DNA from: Streptomyces naganishii JCM 4654
Lineage (GTDB): Bacteria > Actinomycetota > Actinomycetes > Streptomycetales > Streptomycetaceae
NCBI RefSeq assembly: GCF_014650575.1
Contig: NZ_BMVF01000025.1
Coordinates: 37,968-101,967 of the forward strand
Length of the DNA stretch: 64,000 nucleotides
Reading direction: 5' to 3'
The notes under the pieces are model-generated. The model was not told the origin of the DNA, did no database searches, and saw only the letters and a list, made by a program, of their open reading frames with translations. Shown piece by piece: positions 1-9,140 of this stretch; the first letter of the stretch is position 1; each line of letters opens with the position of its first letter. The translations under genes and the position numbers were made by a program.

Positions 1-1
1 G

Positions 2-376
2 TGGCCGCTGCCGCCGGGCGGGACGACGCACCCACGCACCGCGGGAACCTTCGCCAAGGCCCTGCGCATGATGGTGCGCGAAAGCGGTGCCTGGACGTGG
101 CTGGAGGCCTTCCGGCGCTGCTCCTTCCTGCCGGCGCGGATCCTCGACGACGTGGCACCGGCCGCGCGGGCGAAGGGGCACCTGGGGGTCGGGGCCGACG
201 CCGACCTCGTAGTACTGGACCCCGGGGCGGTCACCGACACCGCCACCTACGCTGATCCCACCCGGCCCTCGCGCGGGGTCCGGCACCTGTACGTCGCCGG
301 GGTGCCCGTCGTGTCGGACGGTGCCCTGCGAGCCGATGCGCTGCCCGGACGGCCGCTGCGAGGCGAGCCGCGATGA
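2..376 (+). CDS. N-acyl-D-amino-acid deacylase-like amidohydrolase, C-terminal part (5' end outside window)
   Basis: This is the C-terminal ~124 residues of an amidohydrolase-superfamily enzyme; the reading frame is open from the first bases, so the start lies upstream. Near the start it has HPRTAGTFAK, which resembles the metal-site region of D-aminoacylases and related deacylases (HPRxxGTFxK/R). It then has the usual late segment: GHLGVGADADLVVLDP, followed by a VxxLYVAGVPVV strand typical of the closing beta-sandwich. The family hydrolyses N-acyl-D-amino acids or related amides in the cytoplasm. Its TGA overlaps the next ATG (ATGA), so it is translationally coupled to the M20 deacylase downstream. 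Dihydroorotase- or enamidase-like relatives cannot be excluded without the N-terminal metal ligands. Confidence 0.75.
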   Translation, partial: WPLPPGGTTHPRTAGTFAKALRMMVRESGAWTWLEAFRRCSFLPARILDDVAPAARAKGHLGVGADADLVVLDPGAVTDTATYADPTRPSRGVRHLYVAGVPVVSDGALRADALPGRPLRGEPR

Positions 377-1566
377 CCGTGCCGGACATCGGCGCTCTGC
401 TCGCCGACATCGAAACCTTGGTGCGCTGCGAGTCGCCGTCCAACGATCATGAGGCACTCGCACAAAGCGCCGTCGCGGTGGCCACCATTGGCCGGCGCCT
501 GCTGGGTGCAGAACCCGAGTACCTCACGACGCAAGGATGCACCCACCTGCGGTGGCGGTTCGGTGACGGCCCCTCCCGTGTACTGCTGCTCGGGCACCAC
601 GACACGGTATGGCCCCTGGGGTCCCTGCGCACCCATCCGTACTCCGTGCGCGGCGGGGTGCTGCGCGGCCCTGGCTGCTTCGACATGAAGGCGGGGATCG
701 TGATGGCCCTCCACGCTGCCGCGACCCTCCGGCAACGTGACGGCCTGGCGCTGTTGTTCACCGGGGACGAGGAGATCGGCTCGCCGTGGTCCAGGGCGCT
801 GATCGAGGAGGAGGCCCGCGGATGCGACGCGGTGTTCGTCCTCGAAGCCTCGGCCGAGGGCGGCGGGCTCAAGTGCCGCCGCAAGGGCGTGTCCCTCTAC
901 CGCATCGAGGTGGAGGGACGTGCCGCGCACGCCGGGCTGGAACCGGACAAGGGCGTCAACGCAGGCGTGGAGATCGCGCACCAGGTCCTGACCACCGTAG
1001 GGCTCGCCGACGCCGCGCGCGGAACATCTGTCGTACCGACGGCCCTGTCGGCCGGCACCACGTCCAACACCGTTCCTGCTGCCGCCGAGGTGGCGGTCGA
1101 CGTGCGGGCCTGGGACCGGGCGGAACAAGAACGCGTTGATCAGGCCATCCGTGCCCTGCGCCCGGTCCTGCCCGGCGCCTGTGTGCGCATCACGGGCGGG
1201 ATCAATCGGCCGCCCCTGGACGCGGCCGCGTCCACGGAGCTCTTCGCACTCGCTGACTCGTTCGCAGGAGATCTCGGCATCGGACCGCTCACCGCTGCAG
1301 CGGTCGGTGGCGGGTCGGACGGCAACTTCACGGCAGGCCTGGGTGTTCCGACGCTCGATGGCCTTGGCGCGGTGGGCGGCGGAGCACATGCCGACGACGA
1401 GCATGTCATCGTGGCGGAGCTGCCGGGGCGCACGGCACTGCTGACCGCTCTCACCAAAGCCGTCCTGGCCCGTCGGGCGGGTGCCGAGCACGCCGAACGA
1501 GCCGAACGTCTCTCGCACGGGCCGGCGCTGAACCGGTCAGAGCCCTCGGCAAGGGCGCCGCGATGA
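373..1566 (+). CDS. M20 family metallopeptidase / N-acyl-amino-acid deacylase
   Basis: A 397-residue di-zinc hydrolase of the M20 (carboxypeptidase G2/ArgE) family, which removes N-acyl groups or cleaves small peptides in the cytoplasm. Visible landmarks are GHHDTV (H75 and D77, metal ligand and support), GCFDMKAG (D104, bridging metal ligand), TGDEEIGS (E133 catalytic base, E134 ligand), a lid/dimerisation domain starting about residue 165, and a late GGAHADDEHV with the final metal histidine. The length is normal for the family. The ATG start overlaps the preceding stop, and the gene ends in a 4-bp overlap with the GNAT gene. Lying between an amidohydrolase, an acyltransferase and a racemase, it probably deacylates an N-acyl-L-amino acid. 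The specificity is inferred. Confidence 0.85.
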   Translation: MTVPDIGALLADIETLVRCESPSNDHEALAQSAVAVATIGRRLLGAEPEYLTTQGCTHLRWRFGDGPSRVLLLGHHDTVWPLGSLRTHPYSVRGGVLRGPGCFDMKAGIVMALHAAATLRQRDGLALLFTGDEEIGSPWSRALIEEEARGCDAVFVLEASAEGGGLKCRRKGVSLYRIEVEGRAAHAGLEPDKGVNAGVEIAHQVLTTVGLADAARGTSVVPTALSAGTTSNTVPAAAEVAVDVRAWDRAEQERVDQAIRALRPVLPGACVRITGGINRPPLDAAASTELFALADSFAGDLGIGPLTAAAVGGGSDGNFTAGLGVPTLDGLGAVGGGAHADDEHVIVAELPGRTALLTALTKAVLARRAGAEHAERAERLSHGPALNRSEPSARAPR

Positions 1567-2459
1567 CGAGACCCGTGACCGACGGGCAGGGGAAGACGCT
1601 CGCGGCGATACAGACCGAGGCCGACCTGGCCGCGGGCATCGCGGCCTCCGCCTCGGACGTGACGGTCCGCGAGTTGGCCGGGGTCTCCGAGTTGTCCGCC
1701 GTCTCCGAGTTGTTCCAATTGATCTGGGGGTCGGATCGGGGCAGCCGGCCGGTGCCGACCGAACTGCTCAGAGCGATGGCCACAGCAGGCAACTACGTGG
1801 CCGGCGCGTTCGACGGCGATCAACTCCTGGGCGCCTGCTTCGGGTTCTTCGGCGAGCCCAGCCGTGGCAGCCTGCACAGCCACATCGCCGGGGTCGCCCC
1901 GGGTGGGCTCGGACGGGGGCTGGGCTTCGCCCTCAAGCTGCACCAACGCGCCTGGGCCCTGCGCCGGCAGGTCGGCACGATCTCCTGGACGTTCGACCCG
2001 CTGGTGTGCCGCAACGCGCACTTCAACATCACCAAGCTGGGGGCTCGCCCCGTCCAGTACTGGCCTGACTTCTACGGGCCCATGCACGACGGTATCAACG
2101 GCATGAGCGAGACCGACCGGCTCCTGGTCGCCTGGGACCTCGCCGGCCCGCCCGCCCGCGCCGGGGCCCGCGGCGAACCGGCGCACACGGACGCGAGCGC
2201 CCTACGTGCGCAGGGCGCCGGGATCGCCTTGGCGGCCGGTGAGGACGGCCGGCCGGTGACCGGGCCGGGCGATGGGCCCGTGACCCTTGTGGCGGTGCCG
2301 CCCGACATCGAGGCGCTACGTCGGCGTGACCCGGCGATGGGCCAGTCGTGGCGCAGCGCACTGCGGGATGTCCTGCACGGCTTGATGACGGACGGGGCCG
2401 CAGTGACCGGCTTCGACCGGGCCGGCTGGTACGTAACGGAAAGGAAGCGCTGGTCGTGA
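1563..2459 (+). CDS. GNAT-superfamily acyltransferase (COG3375-like)
   Basis: A 298-residue predicted GNAT acyltransferase. An N-terminal VRELAGVSEL strand leads into the fold. The acyl-CoA pyrophosphate loop is visible as GVAPGGLGRGLGFALK, and a following strand contains NAHFNITKLGA. Proteins of this type (COG3375) are repeatedly found beside N-acylamino-acid racemases. In the Geobacillus N-succinylamino-acid racemase pathway the GNAT partner succinylates the D-amino acid. The gene overlaps its neighbours at both ends (ATGA upstream, GTGA downstream). The last ~90 residues after the GNAT core are unusual, Ala/Arg-rich and poorly recognisable. The acyl donor (succinyl- versus acetyl-CoA) cannot be read from the sequence. 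Confidence 0.75.
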   Translation: MTRPVTDGQGKTLAAIQTEADLAAGIAASASDVTVRELAGVSELSAVSELFQLIWGSDRGSRPVPTELLRAMATAGNYVAGAFDGDQLLGACFGFFGEPSRGSLHSHIAGVAPGGLGRGLGFALKLHQRAWALRRQVGTISWTFDPLVCRNAHFNITKLGARPVQYWPDFYGPMHDGINGMSETDRLLVAWDLAGPPARAGARGEPAHTDASALRAQGAGIALAAGEDGRPVTGPGDGPVTLVAVPPDIEALRRRDPAMGQSWRSALRDVLHGLMTDGAAVTGFDRAGWYVTERKRWS

Positions 2460-3562
2460 AGCTGAGCGGTATGGAACTCCTCAGGGTCCGCATGCCACTG
2501 GTGGCACCGTTTCGGACGTCGTTCGGGACACAGGAGGCCCGTGAGCTTTTGCTGGTGAGGGCGGTGACACCGACCGGCGAGGGCTGGGGGGAATGCGTGG
2601 CCCTGGCCGACCCGCATTATTCGTCCGAGTACCTCGACGGCGCCGAGCACATCTTGCGCGACTATCTGGTGCCCGCACTGCTGCGGGCCCAGGAGGTGAC
2701 CGCGCACAAGGTCGCTCCGCTGCTGGCCCCGGTCAAGGGGCACCGCATGGCCAAGGCCGCACTCGAGATGGCCGTGCTCGACGCCGAACTGCGCGCGTGT
2801 GGGACATCGTTCGCCACCGCACTGGGTTCCACGAAGGACTCCGTGCCGTGCGGGGTCTCGGTCGGCATCATGGATTCGATCCCGCGGCTGCTCGACGTGG
2901 TCGGCACCTACCTCGACGCGGGATATGTGCGCATCAAGCTGAAGATCGAGCCCGGCTGGGACGTCGAGCCGGTGCGCGCGGTCCGCGAGCGCTTCGGTGA
3001 CGACATCCTGCTGCAGGTCGACGCCAACACCGCGTACACCCTCTCCGACGTGCCTCAGCTGAAGCGGCTCGACCCGTTCGGCCTGCTGCTGATCGAGCAG
3101 CCGCTGGAGGAGGAGGATGTCCGCGGCCACGCCGAACTGGCCCGGAACATCACCACGCCGATCTGCCTCGACGAGTCGATCGTCTCGGCCCGTTCGGCCG
3201 CCGACGCGATCGCGCTCGGTGCCTGCCGGATCGTGAACATCAAACCCGGCCGGGTCGGCGGATACCTGGAAGCCCGCCGTGTGCATGACGTCTGCGCCGC
3301 GCACGGGGTGCCGGTGTGGTGTGGCGGCATGCTCGAAACCGGACTGGGCAGGGCCGGCAACCTCGCGCTTGCCTCGCTGCCCGGGTTCACACTGCCCGGC
3401 GACACCTCGGCCTCGGACCGCTTCTACCGCACCGACATCACCGAACCCTTCGTCCTCGACGCCGGGCACCTGCCCGTGCCGTCCGGGCCCGGCCTCGGCG
3501 TCGCTCCGATCCCCGAGGCGCTGGCGGAGGTGACCACCGCCAAGGCCTGGCTACGTTCGTAA
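2456..3562 (+). CDS. Enolase-superfamily N-acylamino-acid racemase / o-succinylbenzoate synthase
   Basis: A 368-residue MenC-type member of the enolase superfamily. Every catalytic residue falls at the canonical number if the GTG at 2456 is used: KxK acid/base at K161 and K163, metal ligands D189, E214 (EQP) and D239 (LDES), and the second base K263 (NIKPGRVGG). An upstream in-frame ATG at 2348 was rejected because GTG at 2456 sits in a GTGA overlap behind AAAGGAAG. The family either dehydrates SHCHC in menaquinone synthesis or racemises N-acyl (often N-succinyl) amino acids. The acyltransferase and M20 deacylase neighbours, and the absence of men genes, favour racemase activity. That preference is inference from context. 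Confidence 0.85.
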   Translation: MKLSGMELLRVRMPLVAPFRTSFGTQEARELLLVRAVTPTGEGWGECVALADPHYSSEYLDGAEHILRDYLVPALLRAQEVTAHKVAPLLAPVKGHRMAKAALEMAVLDAELRACGTSFATALGSTKDSVPCGVSVGIMDSIPRLLDVVGTYLDAGYVRIKLKIEPGWDVEPVRAVRERFGDDILLQVDANTAYTLSDVPQLKRLDPFGLLLIEQPLEEEDVRGHAELARNITTPICLDESIVSARSAADAIALGACRIVNIKPGRVGGYLEARRVHDVCAAHGVPVWCGGMLETGLGRAGNLALASLPGFTLPGDTSASDRFYRTDITEPFVLDAGHLPVPSGPGLGVAPIPEALAEVTTAKAWLRS

Positions 3563-3645
3563 GTCCGGACGAAGCAGATGCTAGGTTTCGTCGTCCAGAA
3601 CCAACTGGCCGGTTCGAGTGTGACCTTCAGATGGAGTTGGCGCCG

Positions 3646-5313
3646 ATGCCTGGCAAGCCCCACACAAGTCTGGCGCGGGTGCTCGACGCCCTCGGGGACG
3701 TCCTGCTGGAACCGGTCGCAGGAACACGCAACCGGCCACAGCACCTCGACGGCGTCGTGATCCACGACCCGCTGGACACCTCGGAGCTCCCCGCGAGGGC
3801 CGTGGTTCTGGGCGTGTCCGTGCAGGAGCCGGCCGACATCGCCCGGCTGCTGCACGCATACGGCCGCCGGGGCGCGACCGCACTGGTCGTCCGGCAGCCG
3901 ATCGAGACGACCCCCGAGGTCCTCAAGGCCGCCGATGACACGGGCGTGGCCCTGCTCGGTCTGGCCGCAGGGGCCTCCTGGGCCCATCTCGCTGCCATGC
4001 TCCGCACGCTCCTGACCGAGGGTGACGTCGGCGACGCCTCACCCCAGACCCTCGACGGAATACCGGCAGGAGACCTGTTCGCCGTGGCCAACGCGGTGGC
4101 CGCACTGCTGGACGCTCCACTGACCATCGAGGACCGCGCCTCACGGGTGCTCGCCTTCTCCGGCCGGCAGGACGAGGCCGATCAGGGCCGGATCAAGACG
4201 ATCCTGGGCCGCCAAGTGCCCGAGCACTTCACCCGCGGCCTTGAACGCAACGGTGTGTTCGACCGGCTCTACCGTGACCCGGCGCCCATCTACATCGCCC
4301 CTGACACACAGGACTTCGAGATGGACATGCCGCGGGTGGCAGTCGCCGTCCGGGCCGGGGACGAGATCCTCGGCTCCATCTGGGTGGCCGTCGCGGGCCC
4401 GCTCGGCGAAGCCCGCACGCAGGCACTGACGGACGCCGCCGCAGTGGTGGCCCTTCATATGCTCCGGCTGCTGGCGGGCGCCGATGTCGAGCGCCGACTC
4501 AGGGCCGACCTGGTGAGCACGGTGCTGGAAGGTGGCACCGCCGCGCCCGAAGCACTGGCACGCCTTGGCCTGCTCGGCCGACCTGTGATCGTGCTGGCCA
4601 TGGGACTGGGCGGCGCTTCCGAGACCGCGCCGGAAGAAGATGCCATCCGCATGGCGGACCGGCAAAGGCTTGCTGACGCGCTGTCAATGCACCTGAACGC
4701 GGTGCAGCCGCGTTCCGCAGTCGCGCTCGTGGGAGACATCGCCTACGCGATCGTCCCCATGCCAGGCGGCCAGGAAGACTACGCGGAACGCTCGCTGCGC
4801 ATCACCTCAGCCTTCCTGGAGCGCACAGGACGCCACACGGGGGCAGCGATCGGCATCGGCTCGCCGGCCCAGGACGTCTCCGGGATCCGAAACGCACGCC
4901 AGGGGGCAGACCGAGCCCTGCGCGTCCTGCTCACAGCCGGCCACGGCCGCCGCGTCGCCACCATCGAGGACGTGCACATCGAAGCGCTCCTCCTCGAACT
5001 CGCCGACCTCTCCGCGGCCCGCAGCGATCGGACGACGGGCGCGGTCTCCCGGCTGCTTGCCTACGACGCACAACACCAGTCCCAGATGCTTCACACCCTG
5101 CGTTGCTGGCTCGACGCGTTCGGCGACGTGGCCGCCGCTTCAGCGATGGCACATGTCCACCCGAACACGTTCCGCTACCGTTTGCGCCGCCTGGCCGAGG
5201 TCGGCGCAATCGACCTGAACAGCCCGGATCAGCGCTTCGCCGCCATGCTGCAGCTGCGGCTGTTGCCACCCTCCACGGCAAGGGCCGGCCACTGGCCCGC
5301 GCCCGCCGAGTAG
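3646..5313 (+). CDS. PucR-family transcriptional regulator
   Basis: A roughly 555-residue one-component regulator of the PucR/CdaR type. The middle contains a GAF/GGDEF-like segment (the AVRAGDEILGSIWVA strand region). The C-terminus has the family's helix-turn-helix: LRCWLDAFGDVAAASAMA, then HVHPNTFRYRLRRLAE (HTH_30). The start is uncertain: ATG 3646 has GGAG nine bases upstream, and ATG 3631 in the same frame has no clear ribosome site. It lies 83 bp after the racemase on the same strand and before an MFS carrier, so it probably controls the amino-acid operon. The effector is unknown, but purine or amino-acid degradation intermediates are common for this family. Confidence 0.85.
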   Translation: MPGKPHTSLARVLDALGDVLLEPVAGTRNRPQHLDGVVIHDPLDTSELPARAVVLGVSVQEPADIARLLHAYGRRGATALVVRQPIETTPEVLKAADDTGVALLGLAAGASWAHLAAMLRTLLTEGDVGDASPQTLDGIPAGDLFAVANAVAALLDAPLTIEDRASRVLAFSGRQDEADQGRIKTILGRQVPEHFTRGLERNGVFDRLYRDPAPIYIAPDTQDFEMDMPRVAVAVRAGDEILGSIWVAVAGPLGEARTQALTDAAAVVALHMLRLLAGADVERRLRADLVSTVLEGGTAAPEALARLGLLGRPVIVLAMGLGGASETAPEEDAIRMADRQRLADALSMHLNAVQPRSAVALVGDIAYAIVPMPGGQEDYAERSLRITSAFLERTGRHTGAAIGIGSPAQDVSGIRNARQGADRALRVLLTAGHGRRVATIEDVHIEALLLELADLSAARSDRTTGAVSRLLAYDAQHQSQMLHTLRCWLDAFGDVAAASAMAHVHPNTFRYRLRRLAEVGAIDLNSPDQRFAAMLQLRLLPPSTARAGHWPAPAE

Positions 5314-5577
5314 AGCGGCCACCCTCCCGCTCCCGGCTCACTCCGAACACCACCACGGGAGCGCTCGCCTGGCCGGGCCCGCGCAGGCGGAACGTCCAAC
5401 GTCTGCACGCCGGCTTGGCGAAGCAGTGCCTCGGCCCCTGCGTCCTCGACAGCGTTCCCCCAAACGGCCCCGTCGGATCGGACGAAACGAGGCTCCTTCT
5501 GTCGTGTGCCTGCACGAGTCGGTGACGAACCGCACCGCCCTACGCTCCCCTCCACCAACAGAACGGAGGGACCATCC

Positions 5578-6834
5578 TTGCGCCCGAACAGCACACCCAG
5601 AACCGTCCTTCGCACAGAGAACACCACGCTCGCCCTGCTCATGGGCGGGTACGTCGTCGACTACATCGACCGCGTGATGATCGCGATCGCCCTGCCGCTG
5701 ATCGGCAAGGAATTCGGACTCACCCGCACCGAACAGGGACTGGTCGTCTCCGCCTTCGCGATCGCCTACATGCTCGTACAGTTCCCTGCCGGCGTGCTCG
5801 CCGACCGGATCGGGTCCCGCCCGCTGCTGGTGGTGTCCTTGGCCGCGTGGTCAGTGTTCACCGCCGCGACGGGCCTCGCGCCCGGCTTGCTCGTGCTCCT
5901 GCTGCTACGGGTGCTGTTCGGCGTCTCGCAAGCGCTGTTCCCGGCAGCCTCGTTCAAGGCACTCACGGAACGAACCACACCCCGCACGCGCAGCCGCGGC
6001 GCCGGTCTCATGATCGCCTCGAACAGCCTCGGCGCCGGCCTGGGCCCGCTGATCGCCGCCCCGCTCGTCGTCATGACGGGCTGGCGCCACACCTTCTGGA
6101 TCGTCGCTGCCGCCGGACTGGCCATCGGACTGGTCCTGTGGAAGCTGATGCCTCCACCGCTCCCTCGTGAACTCACCGAAGCCGACACCCACGCGGACAC
6201 CCTGGCGGCAGCCCCGGTCACCCACGTACTGCGCAACGGACTGGTCCTGCGCTGCGCCGTCATGTTCGCCTGCTTCAACATGCTGGACTACGGAATGATC
6301 ACCTGGGTCCCGTCGTACCTCGTCGAGACCAAGGGAATGTCCATGGTCGAGGCCGGCATATCCTCGGCCATCCCGCTCCTCGTCACGGCCGCCGCCGTAG
6401 TACTCGGAGGCCAACTGATGAGCCGCGGACTCGACGCCGATCCGCGGCGGCTGGTCGTCCCCGCCTTGCTGCTCTCCGCCTCGCTGCTGGTCGCCATGCT
6501 GCTCACCAACTCGACCACCGCCTTCACAGTCCTGCAGTCACTCGCAATGTTCGCGGCCGGCCTGGCCTCCATCGGAATCATCGGCATGCCCCTGCGCGCA
6601 CTGTCCCGCGACGTCGTCGGCTCAGGTATGGGGGCGGTCAACACCGGCGGGCAGCTCGCAGGCGTACTTGCCCCGCTCATCATGGGCTGGCTCGCCGACC
6701 GTTCCGGCTTCGCGGCGGCGTTCGGGTTCCTGGCCCTGGCCACTGTCGTGGCGGCGAGCATCTCACTGACCACCCGCCCCAACCCCACCACCGAGAAGAC
6801 AGCTTCACTGCATCCGTCCTCTCAAACTTCGTGA
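5578..6834 (+). CDS. MFS transporter (anion:cation symporter-like)
   Basis: A 418-residue major facilitator with about 12 hydrophobic segments. The signature loop between helices 2 and 3 reads GVLADRIGSRPLLV, and the repeat loop in the second half reads GWLADRSGFAAAF. The N-terminal GGYVVDYIDRVMIAIALP is typical of the DgoT/phthalate (anion:cation symporter) subfamily, which carries organic acids. The start is placed at TTG 5578 because GGAGGG sits 7 bp upstream; the in-frame ATG at 5506 lacks a site. It is the last gene of the N-acyl amino acid locus and probably imports or exports its substrate. Which one cannot be read from sequence. Confidence 0.85.
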   Translation: MRPNSTPRTVLRTENTTLALLMGGYVVDYIDRVMIAIALPLIGKEFGLTRTEQGLVVSAFAIAYMLVQFPAGVLADRIGSRPLLVVSLAAWSVFTAATGLAPGLLVLLLLRVLFGVSQALFPAASFKALTERTTPRTRSRGAGLMIASNSLGAGLGPLIAAPLVVMTGWRHTFWIVAAAGLAIGLVLWKLMPPPLPRELTEADTHADTLAAAPVTHVLRNGLVLRCAVMFACFNMLDYGMITWVPSYLVETKGMSMVEAGISSAIPLLVTAAAVVLGGQLMSRGLDADPRRLVVPALLLSASLLVAMLLTNSTTAFTVLQSLAMFAAGLASIGIIGMPLRALSRDVVGSGMGAVNTGGQLAGVLAPLIMGWLADRSGFAAAFGFLALATVVAASISLTTRPNPTTEKTASLHPSSQTS

Positions 6835-7270
6835 TCACCGCCTGCGGGGAACAACGACGACCAGACAGACGCCGCCTCTAGTGCGCCTCTGCCTGTGGCG
6901 GCTGCTGAAGCCGCACGGGGGCGGACCCACCCCTTGGCTGACGTTACGAGGGCTGTGGGAAGCCGATCCCGACTCAACGCCTGGAGGTGCGCCCGGCGGC
7001 GCGCACCTGCGTACGCTGCGCCGCAGGATGAGGTTTGCCGTGTGCCGAACGCCGTCCGCGCACCCGTCTTCGAACGTGTGGGTGCCGACAATCCCGTCGC
7101 CCCTGCTGGGCTGAGTCGTCGGGGGTATGAACGATCACGTAACTTGAATCACTGCCGGATGTGGCGGCTGGACTGGCGAACTCCCGGCTGCCTGGATCTG
7201 GTCGGGCTGCAGCGGTGGCTGGTCGGACTGTCCCGCCCTGGGCTGGCCAGGTGCGGCCAGCGCCGGCCCG
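6835..7270. other. Intergenic region without a recognisable gene
   Basis: These 436 bp follow the MFS gene and precede converging minus-strand genes. Open frames exist on both strands but have arginine-rich, shadow-like translations with no family resemblance. No hairpin of terminator quality was found. Confidence 0.5.
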
Positions 7271-7549
7271 TTACCCGTCGCGGGGAACGGCGAACGCCTT
7301 GACAACGGTGGTGGGGGAGTTCCTACGGTTCGGTGCTTCGCACGGCCGGGTGCCGCCCGACAGAGCCGGGCTGCTGTCCCAGCCGAAGCTGCTGCGTTCA
7401 CCCCGCCCGGCTTCGACACCGGCGCCGCCTCGGCCACGCCGGGCGAGACGCTGTTGCAGCCGCTCGAACGCAAGCCGACTTTCGTCCCACACCACCAGTT
7501 CACCGTTTATACGGGCTACCACGCCTGTCTCGTCAACGGCCACCTTCGA
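7271..7549 (-). CDS. Small hypothetical protein overlapping the 3' end of the ADP-ribosylglycohydrolase gene
   Basis: A possible 92-residue protein starting at a GTG that overlaps the stop of the upstream ADP-ribosylglycohydrolase gene by about 17 bp. The first ~35 residues look protein-like (VARINGELVVWDESRLAFE, then RLQQRLARR, an amphipathic helix). The remainder is low-complexity and may be out of frame. I do not recognise a family. It may be a decayed tail of a longer gene. The main support is its coupled position and the non-shadow composition of its first half. Confidence 0.35.
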   Translation of the reverse strand, partial: SKVAVDETGVVARINGELVVWDESRLAFERLQQRLARRGRGGAGVEAGRGERSSFGWDSSPALSGGTRPCEAPNRRNSPTTVVKAFAVPRDG

Positions 7550-8468
7550 GGCGGTGTGCAAGGTGCAGCAGATCTTCCAGGTGCAGCACCCGTCCGTCGA
7601 ATCCTGGGAGGGGGACATGGAGCGGCTGGGTCCAGTGCACGGGGATTGCGTCCAGCCCGTAATAGGCCCCCGCGAGGCCTCCGGTAACCGCGGCGACGGT
7701 GTCCGTGTCACCGCCGAGGTCGATCGCCGCGCGTATTGCGTCTTCGTAGCTGTTGGTGGTGCGCAGGGCCCAGACGGCGGAGCCCAGGCAGGGCCAGACG
7801 GCGCCGTTGAACTCGGTCGCCTGATCGGGGTGCCAGTCGGGCGCGAGGACGGTGGCGTAGCGGCCGCGGTGGTCGGGGTGGACAAGAGCGAGGATGTCCG
7901 GGAGTGCGGTGAGGGGGTCGGTGTCCTCGAACGTGACGCGGATGAGTTCGTGGAAGATCGCGGTTCCTTCCCAGGCCGCGCGGTCGCCGTGGGTGAGGGC
8001 GGCGATGCGGCGCGCGGCGTCCATGGTGGCTTCTTGGCCGGCGGCCGCGAAGTGGACTGCGGAGGTCGATGCCCGCATCAAGGAGCCGTTTCCCGCTGCT
8101 CGTTGGTTGACCTGGAAATGGATCGCGGCGGCGAGGTCCCAGGGCATGCCGTTGGTCAGGACGTCTTCGGTCTGCAGGCCGATGTCCTTGGGGTCTGATG
8201 CTGCCCACCGCTGGAAGCGGGCGAAGATGTCCGGAAGATCCAGTCCGCCCTGTTCCAGCAACGACTCTGCGACCAGGACGGCCATCTGCGTGTCGTCGGT
8301 GGCCTCGCCGGGGTCCCAGCCGCCGCCTCCGCGCATCTCACCACCGTCACCAGACGCGGGAAACCGCGCGGAGAACGCTCCTTGGGGTCCGAACTCGAAG
8401 GGTCCGCCCAGCGCGTCACCCACCGCTGAGCCGACGACCGCGCCAGCAGCCCGCTGTATCCGCTCCAT
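7533..8468 (-). CDS. ADP-ribosylglycohydrolase family protein
   Basis: A 311-residue DraG/ARH-type hydrolase that removes ADP-ribose from proteins, nucleic acids or small molecules using a di-magnesium centre. Visible motifs are VGSAVGDALGG at the N-terminus, the metal-binding TDDTQM (57-62), GNGSLMR (126-132) and the second metal motif GGDTDT (252-257), followed by VTGGLAGAYYG. The length is standard and all metal-site aspartates are present, so it should be active. It stands alone on the minus strand apart from a doubtful small downstream frame. No partner ADP-ribosyltransferase was seen in the window, so the substrate is unknown. Confidence 0.92.
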   Translation of the reverse strand: MERIQRAAGAVVGSAVGDALGGPFEFGPQGAFSARFPASGDGGEMRGGGGWDPGEATDDTQMAVLVAESLLEQGGLDLPDIFARFQRWAASDPKDIGLQTEDVLTNGMPWDLAAAIHFQVNQRAAGNGSLMRASTSAVHFAAAGQEATMDAARRIAALTHGDRAAWEGTAIFHELIRVTFEDTDPLTALPDILALVHPDHRGRYATVLAPDWHPDQATEFNGAVWPCLGSAVWALRTTNSYEDAIRAAIDLGGDTDTVAAVTGGLAGAYYGLDAIPVHWTQPLHVPLPGFDGRVLHLEDLLHLAHRLEGGR

Positions 8469-9140
8469 CCGCGCAGGTTATCTGTGCCGCGCCGACGGCC
8501 GCGCGGCCCTTTTCCCGTCTTGGGCTCCCCGACCCATCGCCGACGAGCGTGTCTTGTCGTGGTGAGTTGGCACGGCTGTCGGAGGCCAATGTCCACCGGC
8601 TTCCGGCCGCATACTTCGCAACGAGGGTGGAGGACGTGAGTGGGCTGTTGCTCTCGAGCCAACGCTGCCCTGGAGCGGTTGCTGTGCGGTACTGCTCGGA
8701 CCACGGGACGGTATGGGTGGGCGCGGCCGTGGCGGCCGTCGAGCTGATCAGGGCCGCTGATCAGGGCCGTGCCAAGAGGTCCGCTGGGCCTCGCCGCCAC
8801 ACCCGAGGACCGCCTGACCGCTGGCCGACTGCGGGCAGGCGAGCCCTGGTTCGAGAAGGCCTAGCCCGCCCTCCGCGCCTGGCTGGCCGGCACCGGCGAG
8901 TACGCCCCGGCGTTCACCCCTGGTAGCGAACACTATTCGCGATCGCAACTTCCGCATGGGTTCCGGGCGCCCCTGATCAAGTAAGTGCAAAAGCCGCTGG
9001 CCCAAGCATGGTTGACACCGTCCCGGTGACGGCGTCGCGAGTGCCAAGTCGTTTCGTGTTCCATCAACATTCAACTCCCCATCCCCTGAGCAGCGTGATC
9101 AGTCCCTAGGGTCCTTAAGGCTTTTGTAAGGAAGGGACCC
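8469..9140. other. Divergent intergenic region, no supported gene
   Basis: This 672-bp stretch lies between the minus-strand ADP-ribosylglycohydrolase and the plus-strand ABC operon. Several frames stay open but have no family resemblance and look like GC-rich noise. The last ~60 bp hold the leader of the ABC operon, including AAGGAAGGGA just before ATG 9141. Confidence 0.5.

Noticed and set aside
2348..2455. Longer start for the racemase gene (ATG 2348)
   Set aside because: It would overlap the GNAT gene by 112 bp, lacks a ribosome site and shifts the catalytic residues off canonical numbering.
8469..8930. Open frames with a CxxC-like motif upstream of the ABC operon
   Set aside because: No consistent start or family; composition is that of non-coding GC-rich sequence.
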